A DNA stretch of 64,000 bases from contig NZ_CP036403.1 in assembly GCF_004322775.1 (NCBI RefSeq), positions 1,364,001-1,428,000 on the forward strand. The letters run 5' to 3'. This DNA comes from Ornithinimicrobium sufpigmenti (GTDB taxonomy: Bacteria > Actinomycetota > Actinomycetes > Actinomycetales > Dermatophilaceae). Below, piece by piece: positions 44,679 to 54,668 of the stretch. Under the pieces are notes generated by a model. It was not told the origin of the DNA, made no database searches, and was given only the letters and a program-made list of their open reading frames with translations. Every line of letters begins with the position of its first letter. The stretch's first letter is position 1. The translations under genes and the position numbers were made by a program.

Positions 44679-46610
44679 TCAGACCTCGAAGCTGCCGTCC
44701 TCCAGCCGCTCCTTGACCGTGGTCAGGAAGCGGGCCGCGTCTGCGCCGTCGACCACCCGGTGGTCGTAGGTCAGCGCCAGGTAGACCATGTCGCGCACGG
44801 CGATGGTCTCCATCCCGTCCTCGTCGATGACGACGACCGGGCGCTTGACCACGGTGCCGGTGCCCAGGATGGCCACATTCGGCTGGTTGATGATCGGGGT
44901 GTCGAAGAGCGCGCCCCGCGAGCCGGTGTTGGTCAGCGTGAAGGTGCCGCCGGAGAGCTCGTCGGGGTTGATCTTGTTGTCCCGGGTGCGCTCGGCCAGG
45001 TCGGCGATCTTGCGGGCCAGCCCGGCGATGTTGAGGTCGCCGGCGTCCTTGATGACCGGCACCAGCAGGCCACGCGGGGTGTCCACCGCGACGCCGAGGT
45101 GCTCGGCTCCGTGGTAGATGACCGTGTCGTCCTCGACGCTGGAGTTGACGATCGGGTGCTCCTTGAGCCCCTCGATCGCGGCCATCGCGAAGAACGGCAG
45201 GAAGGACAGCTTGGTGCCCTCCCGGCGGGCGAACTCGTCCTTGACCCGCTTGCGCAGCCGGGACACCTTGGTGACGTCGACCTCCACGACCGTGGTCAAC
45301 TGGGCGCTGGTCTGCAGCGACTCCACCATGCGGGTGGCGATCACCTTGCGCAGGCGCGACATCTTCTCGGTGGTGCCACGCTTGGCCTGGTCCTGCGTTG
45401 CTGCCGCGGGGGCCTTGGCCGCCGGGGCCTTCCCGCTGTCTGCGGGGGCGGACGCTTGCGGAGCCTGCTGAGCCGACTCCTGCGAGGCCTTGGCCGCCTC
45501 CTCCTGCGCCTTGGCGGCGTCGAGGACGTCCTGCTTGCGGATCCGTCCGCCCACGCCGGTGCCCTGCAGGCTGCCCAGGTCGACGCCGTGCTGCGCCGCC
45601 AGCTTGCGGACCAGCGGGGTCACGTAGGCGCTGACGTCCTGGGAGGTGCTCTGCTGCTTGTGCGAGGAGGTTCCGGTCTCGGGCGACGGCGTGCCGACGC
45701 CCACGGCCTCGGAGCTGTCCTGCTCCGAGCTGACCTGCGCGGAGGAACCGGAGCTCTCCGCTCCCGAGCTGCTGGCCGACTCCTGCGCCGCCTGCTCCTG
45801 GACCTCCTGCTCCTCGCCCAGGTCGCTGTCGGAGGAAGCCTCCGCCTGCTCCTTGTCCTGGGCAGGCTCCTGGTCGTCACCCTCCACGGCGGAGTCACCC
45901 TGGGCCGACTCGTCGGCGGCCCCGCTGTCCTGTGCGGACCCACCGCCGGAGGCCTCGCCACCGATGATGGCCAGCTCTCCGCCGACCTCCACGGTGTCGT
46001 CCTCACCGGCGATGATCTTGGTCAGCACCCCGGCGACCGGGGAGGGGATCTCGGTGTCGACCTTGTCGGTGGACACCTCGAGCAACGGCTCGTCGACCTC
46101 CACCTGGTCACCCTCCGACTTCAGCCAGCGGGTGACCGTGCCCTCGGTCACCGACTCGCCCAGTGCGGGCATGGTCACGGTCTCCCCACCGGAGACCTCG
46201 CCCCCGGCGGAGCCGCCCCCGGACGGCTGCCCGGCGGGCTGCTCGGACTGCTGCGAGCTGCCCTGGTCCTGCGCCTCCTGCGTGTCCTCGCCCGCGGACG
46301 CGTCCTCCTGGGGCGCTTCCTCCTGGGCGGCCTCCTCGTCGGAGGACCCCTCGTCACCACCGGAGGACGGCTCGCCCTCACCGATGACGCACAGATCGGC
46401 GCCGACCTCGACGGTCTCGTCCTCCTGCGCCAGGATCTCCTGCAGCGTGCCCGCGACGGGAGAGGGGATCTCGGTGTCGACCTTGTCGGTCGAGACCTCG
46501 AGCAGCGGCTCGTCCACCTCGACGCTGTCGCCGATGTTCTTCAGCCAGCGGGTGACGGTTCCCTCGGTGACGGACTCACCGAGGGCCGGCATCGATACAC
46601 GTTCCGACAT
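44679..46610 (-). CDS. sucB: 2-oxoacid dehydrogenase E2 (dihydrolipoamide acyltransferase)
   Basis: The 643-residue protein has two lipoyl domains (about residues 1-80 and 145-222), both with [15 protein letters not shown]; the first lipoyl Lys is residue 43. Acidic Ser/Gln/Glu-rich linkers separate them. A peripheral-subunit-binding domain follows ([16 protein letters not shown]). The catalytic acyltransferase domain carries [16 protein letters not shown]. In actinobacteria this E2 serves pyruvate dehydrogenase, and 2-oxoglutarate dehydrogenase in association with the E1-type protein. It lies between lpd and the SDR gene; lipA and lipB, which lipoylate it, are nearby. Confidence 0.92.
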   Translation of the reverse strand: MSERVSMPALGESVTEGTVTRWLKNIGDSVEVDEPLLEVSTDKVDTEIPSPVAGTLQEILAQEDETVEVGADLCVIGEGEPSSGGDEGSSDEEAAQEEAPQEDASAGEDTQEAQDQGSSQQSEQPAGQPSGGGSAGGEVSGGETVTMPALGESVTEGTVTRWLKSEGDQVEVDEPLLEVSTDKVDTEIPSPVAGVLTKIIAGEDDTVEVGGELAIIGGEASGGGSAQDSGAADESAQGDSAVEGDDQEPAQDKEQAEASSDSDLGEEQEVQEQAAQESASSSGAESSGSSAQVSSEQDSSEAVGVGTPSPETGTSSHKQQSTSQDVSAYVTPLVRKLAAQHGVDLGSLQGTGVGGRIRKQDVLDAAKAQEEAAKASQESAQQAPQASAPADSGKAPAAKAPAAATQDQAKRGTTEKMSRLRKVIATRMVESLQTSAQLTTVVEVDVTKVSRLRKRVKDEFARREGTKLSFLPFFAMAAIEGLKEHPIVNSSVEDDTVIYHGAEHLGVAVDTPRGLLVPVIKDAGDLNIAGLARKIADLAERTRDNKINPDELSGGTFTLTNTGSRGALFDTPIINQPNVAILGTGTVVKRPVVVIDEDGMETIAVRDMVYLALTYDHRVVDGADAARFLTTVKERLEDGSFEV

Positions 46611-46672
46611 GTTGTCGCTCTCTCCTCGTCCGGGGATCTGCAGTCTAGTTGGGATGGGGCCGCTGCGGTCGG

Positions 46673-48058
46673 TCAGGCGTGCGCGTGCAGCGGTTTGCCG
46701 GCCAGCGCCAGGTGGGCCTCGCCCAGGGCCTCGTTCTGGGTGGGGTGTGCGTGGATGAAGGAGGCGACCTCGTCCGGCAGCGCCTCCCAGCCGACGATGA
46801 GCTGGGCCTCGCCCACCTGCTCGCCCATCCGCGCGCCGACCATGTGCACACCGACCACGGGACCGTCGTCGGCGGAGCGGACGAGCTTGACGAAGCCGGC
46901 CGTCCCCAGGATCTGGGACTTGCCGTTGCCACCGAGGTTGTACTCGTACGTCGCCACGCCGTCGCCGTACTGCTCACGCGCCTGCTCCTCCGACAGACCC
47001 ACCGAGGCGATCTCGGGGTCGGAGTAGGTCACCTTGGGGATGAGGTGGTCGCGCACCGGCTCGGGCTCCAGCCCGGCGATGTCCTCGGCCACGAAGATGC
47101 CGTGCGCGAAGCCACGGTGCGCGAGCTGGACACCGGCCACGATGTCCCCGACGGCGCGGACGTTGCCCGCCCCGGTCTGCAGCCGCTCGTCCACCTGCAC
47201 GAAGCCGCGGTCGAGGATCACGCCCGCCTCCTCATACCCCAGCCCCTCGGTGCGCGGCCCGCGCCCCACGGCGACCAGGAGCAGGTCGGCCTCCAGGGTC
47301 TCGCCGCCCTCGAGGGCGAGGGTGACCACGCCGTCCCGCTGGCTGACCGACTCCATCCGGGCGCCCGTCCGGGCGGTGATCTTGCGCTTGCGGAAGGCCC
47401 GCTCGAGGGCCTTGCTCGCCCCCGGGTCCTCCGACGGCACCAGGCGGTCCATGGCCTCGACGATGGTGACTTGGGAGCCGAAGCTGCGCAGGACCGAGGC
47501 GAACTCCACGCCGATCACGCCGCCGCCCAGGATGATCGCCCGCTCCGGGACCTGCTCCAGGCTCAGCGCCTCGTCGCTGGTCATCACCGCGCCGCCGATC
47601 TCGATCCCGAGGGTGCGGGCGTAGGAGCCGGTCGCGAGCACAACGTGCTCACCGACGAGCTCCTCCTCACCGACGACGACCGTCGTGGCCCCGGCCAGCC
47701 GGCCCTCGCCCTCGACGTAGGTGATGTTCTCGGCCGCCTTGACCAGGCCCTGCAGCCCTTTGTGCAGCCGCCCGACGACACCGTCCTTGTACTTGTGCAC
47801 GGCGGCGAGGTCGATGCCCTCCAGGGTGGTCTGCACGCCGAACCGCGCGGAGTCCCGTGCCGAGTCCGCGACCTCGGCGCTGTGCAGCAGGGCCTTGGTC
47901 GGGATGCAGCCGCGGTGCAGGCAGGTGCCGCCGAGCTTGTCCTTCTCCACCAGGGCGACCTTCTTGCCCAGCTGGGCCGCCCTCAGCGCGCAGGCGTACC
48001 CGCCGCTGCCGCCCCCGAGGATCACGATGTCGTAGTGCGTCGTCGGCATGCGGGCCAT
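46673..48058 (-). CDS. lpdA: Dihydrolipoamide dehydrogenase (E3)
   Basis: The 461-residue flavoprotein reoxidises dihydrolipoamide with NAD. The FAD motif is [22 protein letters not shown] and the redox disulfide is [21 protein letters not shown]. The NAD site is [20 protein letters not shown], and the interface His-Glu dyad is [15 protein letters not shown] 48058 has GAAGG 7 nt upstream; the frame extending to 48553 crosses DUF5302 and is rejected. It is first in the lpd-sucB-SDR operon. Confidence 0.94.
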   Translation of the reverse strand: MARMPTTHYDIVILGGGSGGYACALRAAQLGKKVALVEKDKLGGTCLHRGCIPTKALLHSAEVADSARDSARFGVQTTLEGIDLAAVHKYKDGVVGRLHKGLQGLVKAAENITYVEGEGRLAGATTVVVGEEELVGEHVVLATGSYARTLGIEIGGAVMTSDEALSLEQVPERAIILGGGVIGVEFASVLRSFGSQVTIVEAMDRLVPSEDPGASKALERAFRKRKITARTGARMESVSQRDGVVTLALEGGETLEADLLLVAVGRGPRTEGLGYEEAGVILDRGFVQVDERLQTGAGNVRAVGDIVAGVQLAHRGFAHGIFVAEDIAGLEPEPVRDHLIPKVTYSDPEIASVGLSEEQAREQYGDGVATYEYNLGGNGKSQILGTAGFVKLVRSADDGPVVGVHMVGARMGEQVGEAQLIVGWEALPDEVASFIHAHPTQNEALGEAHLALAGKPLHAHA

Positions 48059-48145
48059 CCTGCCACCTTCCGATAAACGCAGTGACAGCCGGGGCGGGCC
48101 GTGGGAGGCTGGTCGGGTCATGTCCCCGGGAGGAAGGAGGTGGCC

Positions 48146-48322
48146 ATGAACGACACTCCGGCCACGGACGACGTCAAGGCCAAGTTCCGCGAGGCGCTCG
48201 CCAAGAAGCAGGCCCACGCGGGCACGGATGTCTCGGACCACTCCGAGCACGGCAAGGTGGCGGGAAGCCGCCGCGCCAAGACCTCGGGGAGCCAGCAGAT
48301 GTTCCGTCGCAAGAGCGGCTGA
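48146..48322 (+). CDS. DUF5302 small protein
   Basis: This 58-residue, highly charged protein (VKAKFREALAKKQAHAG... RRAKTSGSQQMFRRKSG) is of the actinobacterial DUF5302 family. Function unknown; the basic C-terminus suggests nucleic-acid or ribosome contact, but this is a guess. A strong ribosome site AGGAGG precedes the ATG. It is divergent from lpd and followed at 48341 by a terminator. Confidence 0.8.
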   Translation: MNDTPATDDVKAKFREALAKKQAHAGTDVSDHSEHGKVAGSRRAKTSGSQQMFRRKSG

Positions 48323-48340
48323 CGCTCGCCCGGCACGGAC

Positions 48341-48372
48341 CAGGGGCACCTCCCGTCTGGGAGGTGCCCCTG
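48341..48372. terminator. Bidirectional terminator between DUF5302 and pepA
   Basis: CAGGGGCACCTCCC (48341-48354) and its perfect complement (48359-48372) form a 14-bp stem with loop GTCT, between convergent genes. Confidence 0.82.
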
Positions 48373-48426
48373 CGTGTGTTCTGTCGGGCCTTGTGGCGTG
48401 TCCGGTCGGGGGCTTCTCGGCGAGGG

Positions 48427-49941
48427 TCAGCCGGTGTAGGACTGGGCCAGGGCGATCAGGGAGCGGACGCCGGCGCCGGTGCCGCCCTTGGGGCGGTAGC
48501 CCCACGGGGCCTTCTCGTTGAAGGCAGGGCCGGCGATGTCCAGGTGGGCCCACGGGATCTGCTGGGCGTCCTCCCCCTCGCCCCGCTTGCCGACGAACTC
48601 CTCCAGGAAGGTGGCGGCGACGATCGCGCCGCCCGACCGCTCGCCGGTGTGCTTGAGGTCGGCCACCGGGGTGTCCAGGGTGGGCCGGACCTCCTCGAGC
48701 ATCGGCAGCGGCCAGGCGGTGTCACCGCTCTGGGTGCCGAGCCGGACCAGCGAGTCGCGCAGCTCGTCGTCGTTGCCCATGACACCGATGGTCCGCTCGC
48801 CCAGGGCGATGATGCAGGCGCCGGTCAGGGTGGCGACGTCGACGATCGCGTCCGGCTGCTGCTCGCTCGCCAGGGCCAGGCCGTCCGCCATGACCAGGCG
48901 GCCCTCGGCGTCGGTGTTGATGATCTCCACGGTCCGGCCGTCGCGCATGGTGACCACGTCGCCGGGACGCTGGGCCAGGTCGCCGGTCATGTTCTCGGCC
49001 AGGCACAGGTAGGCGGTGACCTGGACGGGCAGGCCCAGCTCGGCGATCGCGAGCGTCGCGGCCGCACAGGCGGCCGCCCCACCCATGTCCATCTTCATGG
49101 TGACCATCGCGGTGCCCGGCTTGATGCACAGGCCGCCGGAGTCGAAGGTGATGCCCTTGCCGACCAGCGCGAGGTGGCGGCTGGCGCCCTCAGGGGTGTA
49201 GCGCAGGGTCACCATGCGGGGGCCCCGACCCGAGCCCTGCCCGACGCCGAGGATGCCACCGCAGCGCTCCTCCTCCAGACGCTCGGGGTCCCAGACCTCC
49301 ACCTCGACCGCGGTGCCGGCGGCCTGCTCGACCACCAGGTCCGCGAACGTCTCCGGGTAGAGGACGTTGGGCGGGGTGTTGACCAGGTCACGGGCGAGGG
49401 CGACGGCCTGGGTGACGGCGGCGAGCTCGGCGTCGGCCTGCTCGTCCTGCGCCAGCCCGGCCACCACGGCCTGGACCAGGCCGGGCTTGGCGGAGTCGGC
49501 CTTGCCGACACCGTGGTGGTCGGCGAAGGTGTAGGCACCGAGGGCCACGCCCTCGCCCACGGCCATGGCCTCAGCGCGGTCGGCCTGGCCCAGGGCGAAG
49601 ACGGCCTTCTCCCGACCGGCCAGCGCCCGTGCGGCCACCCCGGCGGCGCGCCGCAGCTGCTCCGTGCGCGGAGCCGGACCCGAGCCGGGCAGCCCCACGA
49701 CGAGCACCAGGCCGGCGGCGACACCGTCGACACCGGCGAGCTTGGTGACCTCCTCCGCGCCGGCCTCGGCGCCGACGGCGGCCAGCGCCTTCTCCACCGC
49801 CGACCTGGCGCCCTCACCGAGACCGTGTCCGTCGACGATGGCCACCTGGCCCCCCTTCTTGCGGGCCGCGAGCACCAGGGCGTCGGCGTCGACGCCGGCG
49901 GCCTCGGCGTCGGTGAAAGTCACGGTGGTGGGCAGACTCAT
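48427..49941 (-). CDS. pepA: Leucyl aminopeptidase (M17)
   Basis: This 504-residue protein has an N-terminal regulatory domain and a C-terminal di-zinc catalytic domain. The catalytic motif is INTDAEGRLVMAD. Other metal-site segments are LVGKGITFDSGGLCIKP and MKMDMGGAAACAAA. It releases N-terminal amino acids from peptides in the cytoplasm, downstream of the peptide importer and oligopeptidase. It is divergent from gcvT. Confidence 0.93.
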   Translation of the reverse strand: MSLPTTVTFTDAEAAGVDADALVLAARKKGGQVAIVDGHGLGEGARSAVEKALAAVGAEAGAEEVTKLAGVDGVAAGLVLVVGLPGSGPAPRTEQLRRAAGVAARALAGREKAVFALGQADRAEAMAVGEGVALGAYTFADHHGVGKADSAKPGLVQAVVAGLAQDEQADAELAAVTQAVALARDLVNTPPNVLYPETFADLVVEQAAGTAVEVEVWDPERLEEERCGGILGVGQGSGRGPRMVTLRYTPEGASRHLALVGKGITFDSGGLCIKPGTAMVTMKMDMGGAAACAAATLAIAELGLPVQVTAYLCLAENMTGDLAQRPGDVVTMRDGRTVEIINTDAEGRLVMADGLALASEQQPDAIVDVATLTGACIIALGERTIGVMGNDDELRDSLVRLGTQSGDTAWPLPMLEEVRPTLDTPVADLKHTGERSGGAIVAATFLEEFVGKRGEGEDAQQIPWAHLDIAGPAFNEKAPWGYRPKGGTGAGVRSLIALAQSYTG

Positions 49942-50018
49942 CGTTGGGTCCTGTCGATCGGGGTTTCTGAGACGTCGGTCCGAGACTAACCAACGGACTG
50001 GGGACTAGGGTGACCGGC

Positions 50019-51125
50019 ATGAGTGCTGCCACGCCGAAGACGTCTCCCCTCCACGACAAGCACACCGCCCTGGGGGCCAAGATGGCCGACTTCAGCGGAT
50101 GGTCGATGCCGATCGAGTACGCCGCCACCGGTGGCGTGGCCGAGCACCACGCCGTCCGGCAGAGCGTCGGCCTGTTCGACGTCTCCCACCTGGGCAAGGC
50201 CGTGGTCAGCGGCCCCGGTGCCAAGGACTTCCTCAACCGGTGCTTCACCAACGACCTGGACAAGATCGAGCCCGGCCGCGCCCAGTACACCCTCGTCTGC
50301 GACGAGGACGGCGGCGTCGTCGACGACCTCATCGCCTACCTGCGCAGCGAGGAGGAGATCTTCCTCATCCCCAACGCCGCCAACAACGCCGAGGTGGTCG
50401 CGCGCCTCCAGGAGGCAGCTCCGGAGGGGATCAGCGTGCACAACGTGCACGACGACCACGCCGTCCTCGCCGTGCAGGGGCCCAAGGTCGACGAGGTGCT
50501 CCAGGCGCTCGGGCTGCCGACGGGGCACGGCTACATGAGCTTCGTGGACACGCAGTGGCAGGGGCGGCCGGTGACCGTGTGCCGCACCGGTTACACCGGC
50601 GAGCGGGGGTATGAGGTGGTCTGTCGCACCGAGGACGCCGCAGCCGTGTGGGACGCCCTGGTGGAGGCGATGGAGCCGCTCGGCGGGGTCCCCGCCGGCC
50701 TGGCCAGCCGCGACACCCTGCGCACCGAGATGGGCTACGCCCTGCACGGCAACGAGCTGTCCCGCGAGATCACCCCGGTCATGGCCCGCACGGGCTGGGC
50801 GGTGGGCTGGAAGAAGGAGCAGTTCTGGGGCAAGGAGGCGCTGCAGGCGCAGCGGGAGGCCAAGGAGAGCCGGCTCTCCGGCGGCCTGCTGGTGACCGGG
50901 CGCGGCATACCCCGTCCCGGGTGCGCGGTGCTGGACGCCGACGGCACGCAGATCGGGGAGGTCACCTCCGGCACCTTCAGCCCCACGCTCAAGCAGGGCA
51001 TCGCCCTGGCCCTGCTCGACCGCGGCGTGGAAGAGGGGACACCGGTCGTCATCGACGTGCGCGGGCGCAAGGTCGAGGCCGTGGTGAAGAAGCCGCCGTT
51101 CGTGGAGGGTGGCGCCGCGAGCTGA
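50019..51125 (+). CDS. gcvT: Glycine cleavage system T protein (aminomethyltransferase)
   Basis: The 368-residue protein transfers the aminomethyl carbon of glycine to tetrahydrofolate. Signatures are [35 protein letters not shown], the catalytic Asp region [14 protein letters not shown], and [15 protein letters not shown] 50019 lies 7 nt after TAGGGT (leaderless); GTG 50010 would add three residues. No gcvP or gcvH lies nearby. Confidence 0.92.
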   Translation: MSAATPKTSPLHDKHTALGAKMADFSGWSMPIEYAATGGVAEHHAVRQSVGLFDVSHLGKAVVSGPGAKDFLNRCFTNDLDKIEPGRAQYTLVCDEDGGVVDDLIAYLRSEEEIFLIPNAANNAEVVARLQEAAPEGISVHNVHDDHAVLAVQGPKVDEVLQALGLPTGHGYMSFVDTQWQGRPVTVCRTGYTGERGYEVVCRTEDAAAVWDALVEAMEPLGGVPAGLASRDTLRTEMGYALHGNELSREITPVMARTGWAVGWKKEQFWGKEALQAQREAKESRLSGGLLVTGRGIPRPGCAVLDADGTQIGEVTSGTFSPTLKQGIALALLDRGVEEGTPVVIDVRGRKVEAVVKKPPFVEGGAAS

Positions 51126-51162
51126 GGTGAGGGGCCGAGCCCGGACACCTAGGGTGGGTCCC

Positions 51163-51378
51163 ATGAGCGAGAACTACACGTGGAGCTACGCCCGGGCCGA
51201 CGGCACCGAGATCACCGACCTCGGCCTGGCCTCGACGACCTTCCCCTCGCAGGCCGACGCCGAGGCGTGGCTGTCGCAGGAGTGGGCGACGCTCGCCGAC
51301 GCGGGGGTCGCCACGGTGACGCTGCAGCGCGACGACGACGTCGTCTACGGCCCGATGAGCCTCTCGCCCGCCGACTGA
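51163..51378 (+). CDS. Conserved small protein of unknown function
   Basis: This 71-residue acidic protein contains YARADGTEITDLGLASTTF, AEAWLSQEWATLADAGVATV and VYGPMSL. It has no signal peptide or membrane helix. The N-terminal Trp/Tyr pair (TWSYARADG) and central AEAWL resemble small actinobacterial proteins seen near gcvT, but no named family was recognised. ATG 51163 is 7 nt after TAGGGT, a textbook leaderless start, which supports it as real. Confidence 0.75.
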   Translation: MSENYTWSYARADGTEITDLGLASTTFPSQADAEAWLSQEWATLADAGVATVTLQRDDDVVYGPMSLSPAD

Positions 51379-51431
51379 GGGTCCCCTCCAGGCGGCTGTC
51401 CCTCCAGTCCAGTCACACCGCGCGCCGGAAA

Positions 51432-51469
51432 GTCATGGGTGAGCCGGTTCCTCCCGGCTCACCCATGAC
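51432..51469. terminator. Terminator between convergent genes
   Basis: A perfect 16-bp stem (51432-51447 and 51454-51469) with a 6-nt loop lies between the 71-residue protein gene and the DUF3043 gene. Confidence 0.82.
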
Positions 51470-51532
51470 GAGCCGGCTCAGGGTGGGACGGCCGGTCACG
51501 CTGTGCCGTGGCCCGCACTGCGAGGTGCGCGC

Positions 51533-52150
51533 CTAGCGGCGACCCAGCTCCGAGCCGCGCTCGACCGCCGCACGCGGGACCCGGCTGCCCCGCATCTGGA
51601 AGGAGCGCATCACCAGGTACCAGGCCGAGCCGCGACCCGGCTCGTGGCCGAACTCCTGGACGAAGCGCTTCTTGGTGCGCCTCCACAGCAGCCAGCAGTC
51701 GACGATGCCGAAGAGGATGAGGCCGTAGACCGCCAGGAAGGCGCTCATCCGGGCCCACTCGATCGGCAGGAAGGTCATCACCAGCAGGAAGAGCATGATC
51801 GGCAGCAGGACCTCGCCGATGTTCCAGCGGCTGTCGACGGCGTCGCGCAGGAAGCGCCGCTCCGGGCCGCGGTCCCGCGGCGGCAGGTAGCGCTCCTCGC
51901 CGCGCAGCATCGACTCGCGTGCCTTGGCGCGCTCTTCCCGCACCTTCGCCTTCTGCTCGGCGCTCATCGTCTTCTTGTCGACCACGAGGGGTCGCCGGTT
52001 GGCCGCCTCGGCCTCCCTGCGCCTCGGGGTCGGTCGCCCCTTGCCCTGGGGGCGCGAGGCGTCCGCCGACGTCACCCGGTCCCGCGCGGCATACTCCGCA
52101 GCAGCCGTGTCGTCGACCTCTGACGTGGCAGTCTTCTTCCCGAAAAGCAC
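51533..52150 (-). CDS. DUF3043 membrane protein
   Basis: The 205-residue protein has an N-terminal polar, lysine- and arginine-rich half (GKGRPTPRRREAEAANRRPL), then RNIGEVLLPIM-like core and two membrane helices (about residues 118-138 and 142-162). The C-terminal tail (RRTKKRFVQEFGHEPGRGSAWYLVMRSFQMR) is conserved in actinobacterial DUF3043 proteins. Function unknown. GTG 52150 is 6 nt after TACACT on the minus strand (leaderless). The longer frame to 53701 is antisense to the M20 gene. Confidence 0.82.
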   Translation of the reverse strand: MLFGKKTATSEVDDTAAAEYAARDRVTSADASRPQGKGRPTPRRREAEAANRRPLVVDKKTMSAEQKAKVREERAKARESMLRGEERYLPPRDRGPERRFLRDAVDSRWNIGEVLLPIMLFLLVMTFLPIEWARMSAFLAVYGLILFGIVDCWLLWRRTKKRFVQEFGHEPGRGSAWYLVMRSFQMRGSRVPRAAVERGSELGRR

Positions 52151-52216
52151 CAGCCCAGTGTATGCGGCCCGCGCCGCGCCCCGGTCCGGCGCGTGAGGCT
52201 GGCTAGAGTCGGCAGG

Positions 52217-53656
52217 GTGAACGACAACGCCGCCAGCACCCCTTCCCGCACCTTCGCAGCAGAGCCCCGCACCGCAGAGCCCCGCACCGCAGAGCCCCGC
52301 ACCGCAGAGCCCCGCACCGCAGAGCTCGCTGCCCGGGTGCGCGAGATGATGCCGGGGATCCGGTCCGACCTGGAGGCGCTGACCCGCATTCCCTCGGTGT
52401 CCCTGGACTCCTTCGACCAGAGGCACGTCGAGGACAGCGCCCTGGCCACCGCCGACCTGCTGCGCGCCGAGGGCCTGGAGGTCGAGATCGTCCGCGAGGG
52501 TGGCCGCCCGGCGGTGATCGGGCACCTGCCCGGTCCCGAGGGGGCCCCGACCGTGCTGCTCTACGCCCACCACGACGTCCAGCCGCCCGGCGACGACGCC
52601 GACTGGGACACGCCGGTCTTCGAGCCGACGCAGGTGGGGGAGCGGCTCTACGCCCGGGGCGTCGCCGACGACAAGGCGGGGGTGATGGCCCACGTCGCCG
52701 CGCTGCGTGCGCACGGCGGACGGCCACCTGTGGGGGTCCGGGTCTTCATCGAGGGGGAGGAGGAGGTCGGGTCCGCCTCGCTGCCGACGGTCCTGGAGAG
52801 GCACGGCGACCGGCTGGCCGCGGATGCGATCGTCCTGGCCGACTCGCACAACTGGAAGGTCGGCGTGCCCGCGCTGACCACCACCCTGCGCGGGATGGTC
52901 CGGGTCGTGGTGGAGGTCCGCGCGCTCGACCACGGGGTGCACAGCGGGATGTACGGCGGCGCGGTCCCCGACGGCCTGACGGCACTGGCCCGCTTGCTCG
53001 CGACCCTGCACGACGAGGCGGGTGACGTGGCCGTCCCGGGGCTGATGAGCTCGCAGGCCGCTGACCTGGACTACACCGATGACGACCTGCGGGCCGACTC
53101 CGGGCTCGCCGACGGCGTCAGCCCGATCGGCACCGGCTCGATCCTGTCCCGCATGTGGACCAAGCCGGCGATGACCGTGATCGGCATCGACGCGCCCTCG
53201 GTCGAGAAGGCGGCCAACCTGCTCACGCCCGTCGGCCGGGCCAAGCTCTCGATGCGCATCCACCCGGCCGAGTCGCCGGAGACGGCATACCTCGCCCTCA
53301 AGGCGCACCTGGAGGAGCACGCGCCCTGGGGCTGCCAGGTGAGCGTCACGCTCGACGACGACGGCGCCGGGTTCGCCGCCGACGCCCAGGGACCGGTGTA
53401 TGACGTGGCCAGGTCCGCCTTCCGCGACGCCTGGGACGGCGTCGAGGCGGTCGACATCGGGGTGGGTGGGTCGATCCCCTTCGTCGCGGCCTTCGCCGAG
53501 CGGTTCCCGGACGCGGCGATCCTGGTCACGGGGGTGGAGGACCCCGACACCCGTGCGCACGCCGCCAACGAGAGCCTGCACCTGGGCGAGTTCGAGCGGG
53601 TCTGCCTGGCCGAGGCCCTCCTGCTGGACCGTCTCGGGACCGTCGGCAAGGATTGA
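52217..53656 (+). CDS. M20 family metallopeptidase (dipeptidase-like)
   Basis: The 479-residue protein has metal ligands in VLLYAHHDVQPPGD and GVADDKAG, the catalytic Glu in IEGEEEVGS, a further ligand at ADSHNW, and the final His in NESLHLGEFERVC. The M20 dimerisation domain spans about residues 225-375. It probably hydrolyses dipeptides or acylated amino acids. GTG 52217 is 7 nt after TAGAGT (leaderless). Residues 15-34 are a four-fold AEPRT repeat encoded by a perfect 15-bp tandem array. Confidence 0.85.
   Translation: MNDNAASTPSRTFAAEPRTAEPRTAEPRTAEPRTAELAARVREMMPGIRSDLEALTRIPSVSLDSFDQRHVEDSALATADLLRAEGLEVEIVREGGRPAVIGHLPGPEGAPTVLLYAHHDVQPPGDDADWDTPVFEPTQVGERLYARGVADDKAGVMAHVAALRAHGGRPPVGVRVFIEGEEEVGSASLPTVLERHGDRLAADAIVLADSHNWKVGVPALTTTLRGMVRVVVEVRALDHGVHSGMYGGAVPDGLTALARLLATLHDEAGDVAVPGLMSSQAADLDYTDDDLRADSGLADGVSPIGTGSILSRMWTKPAMTVIGIDAPSVEKAANLLTPVGRAKLSMRIHPAESPETAYLALKAHLEEHAPWGCQVSVTLDDDGAGFAADAQGPVYDVARSAFRDAWDGVEAVDIGVGGSIPFVAAFAERFPDAAILVTGVEDPDTRAHAANESLHLGEFERVCLAEALLLDRLGTVGKD
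52259..52318 (+). repeat. Four perfect 15-bp tandem repeats in the M20 gene
   Basis: GCAGAGCCCCGCACC repeats four times without mismatch at 52259-52318, encoding AEPRT units at the N-terminus. Length changes would stay in frame. Confidence 0.9.
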
Positions 53657-53660
53657 CCCC

Positions 53661-54644
53661 ATGGTTGAAGAGAAGCGTGAGGAGAAGGCCGAGGGCAGCA
53701 CCGCGCAGGGCAGCTACGTCAGCGGCGAGGGCGGTTATGAGCGCAAGGCCCGCTACATCGAGACCCGGATCACGCGGGACGGAGACGGCCATGGCGATCT
53801 TGCTGTGGAGCCGGGGCGCTACCGGCTCGCTGTCTCCCGCGCCTGCCCGTGGGCGCACCGGACGATCCTGGTCCGCCAGCTGCTGGGTCTGGAGGACGTG
53901 CTGTCGATGGCCGTGGCCGGGCCGGTGCACGACGAGGACAGCTGGACCTTCGACCTCGACCCGGGCGGTGTCGACCCCGTGCTCGGCATCCCCAGGCTCA
54001 AGGACGCCTACGACGCACGGCCCGACGGCTTCCCCGAGTCGGGCGTGACCGTCCCGGCCGTCGTGGACACCACCACGGGACAGGTCGTCACCAACGACTT
54101 CCACCAGATCGTCAAGGACCTGGTCACCGAGTGGACCGAGCACCAGCGCCCGGAGGCGCCCGACCTGTGGCCCGAGGACCTGCGCGGGGAGATCGAGGAG
54201 GTCTCCGAGCTCGTCTACCACGACGTGAACAACGGGGTCTACAAGTGCGGCTTCGCCGGCACCCAGGAGGCCTACGACCAGGCCTACGACGCGTTGTGGG
54301 CGCGGATGGACTGGCTCGAGGAACGGCTGTCGCGGCAGCGTTACCTCGTCGGTGACCGGCTGACCCTGGCCGACGTGCGGCTGTGGCCGACCCTGGTCCG
54401 GTTCGACGCGGCCTACCACGGCCACTTCAAGTGCAACCGTCACAAGCTCACCGAGATGCCGGCCCTGTGGGCCTACGCGCGCGACCTGTGGCAGACCCAC
54501 GACTTCGGCTCCACGGTCAACTTCGAGCACATCAAGGCGCACTACTACGCCACCCACCTGGACATCAACCCCACGGGGGTCGTGCCCAAGGGGCCGGACA
54601 CCTCGGTCTGGCAGGTGCCGCACGGGCGGGACGGGCTGCGCTAG
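53661..54644 (+). CDS. Glutathionyl-hydroquinone reductase-like GST (ECM4/xi class)
   Basis: The 327-residue protein has a thioredoxin-like domain with the catalytic RACPWAHRTILVRQLLGL and an all-helical C-terminal domain. VNNGVYKCGFAGTQEAYDQ and LTLADVRLWPTLVRFD are typical of xi-class GSTs. These enzymes remove glutathione from hydroquinones by using the active-site Cys. Most actinobacteria make mycothiol rather than glutathione, so the thiol cofactor here is open. AAGGA 8 nt before ATG 53661. Confidence 0.85.
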   Translation: MVEEKREEKAEGSTAQGSYVSGEGGYERKARYIETRITRDGDGHGDLAVEPGRYRLAVSRACPWAHRTILVRQLLGLEDVLSMAVAGPVHDEDSWTFDLDPGGVDPVLGIPRLKDAYDARPDGFPESGVTVPAVVDTTTGQVVTNDFHQIVKDLVTEWTEHQRPEAPDLWPEDLRGEIEEVSELVYHDVNNGVYKCGFAGTQEAYDQAYDALWARMDWLEERLSRQRYLVGDRLTLADVRLWPTLVRFDAAYHGHFKCNRHKLTEMPALWAYARDLWQTHDFGSTVNFEHIKAHYYATHLDINPTGVVPKGPDTSVWQVPHGRDGLR

Positions 54645-54668
54645 CGGTCCGGCGTAGCATCGTCCAGC

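Noticed and set aside
44295..47027. 910-residue plus-strand frame over the E2 gene
   Set aside because: Antisense of sucB and lpd; Leu/Gly/Arg/Asp-rich shadow without motifs.
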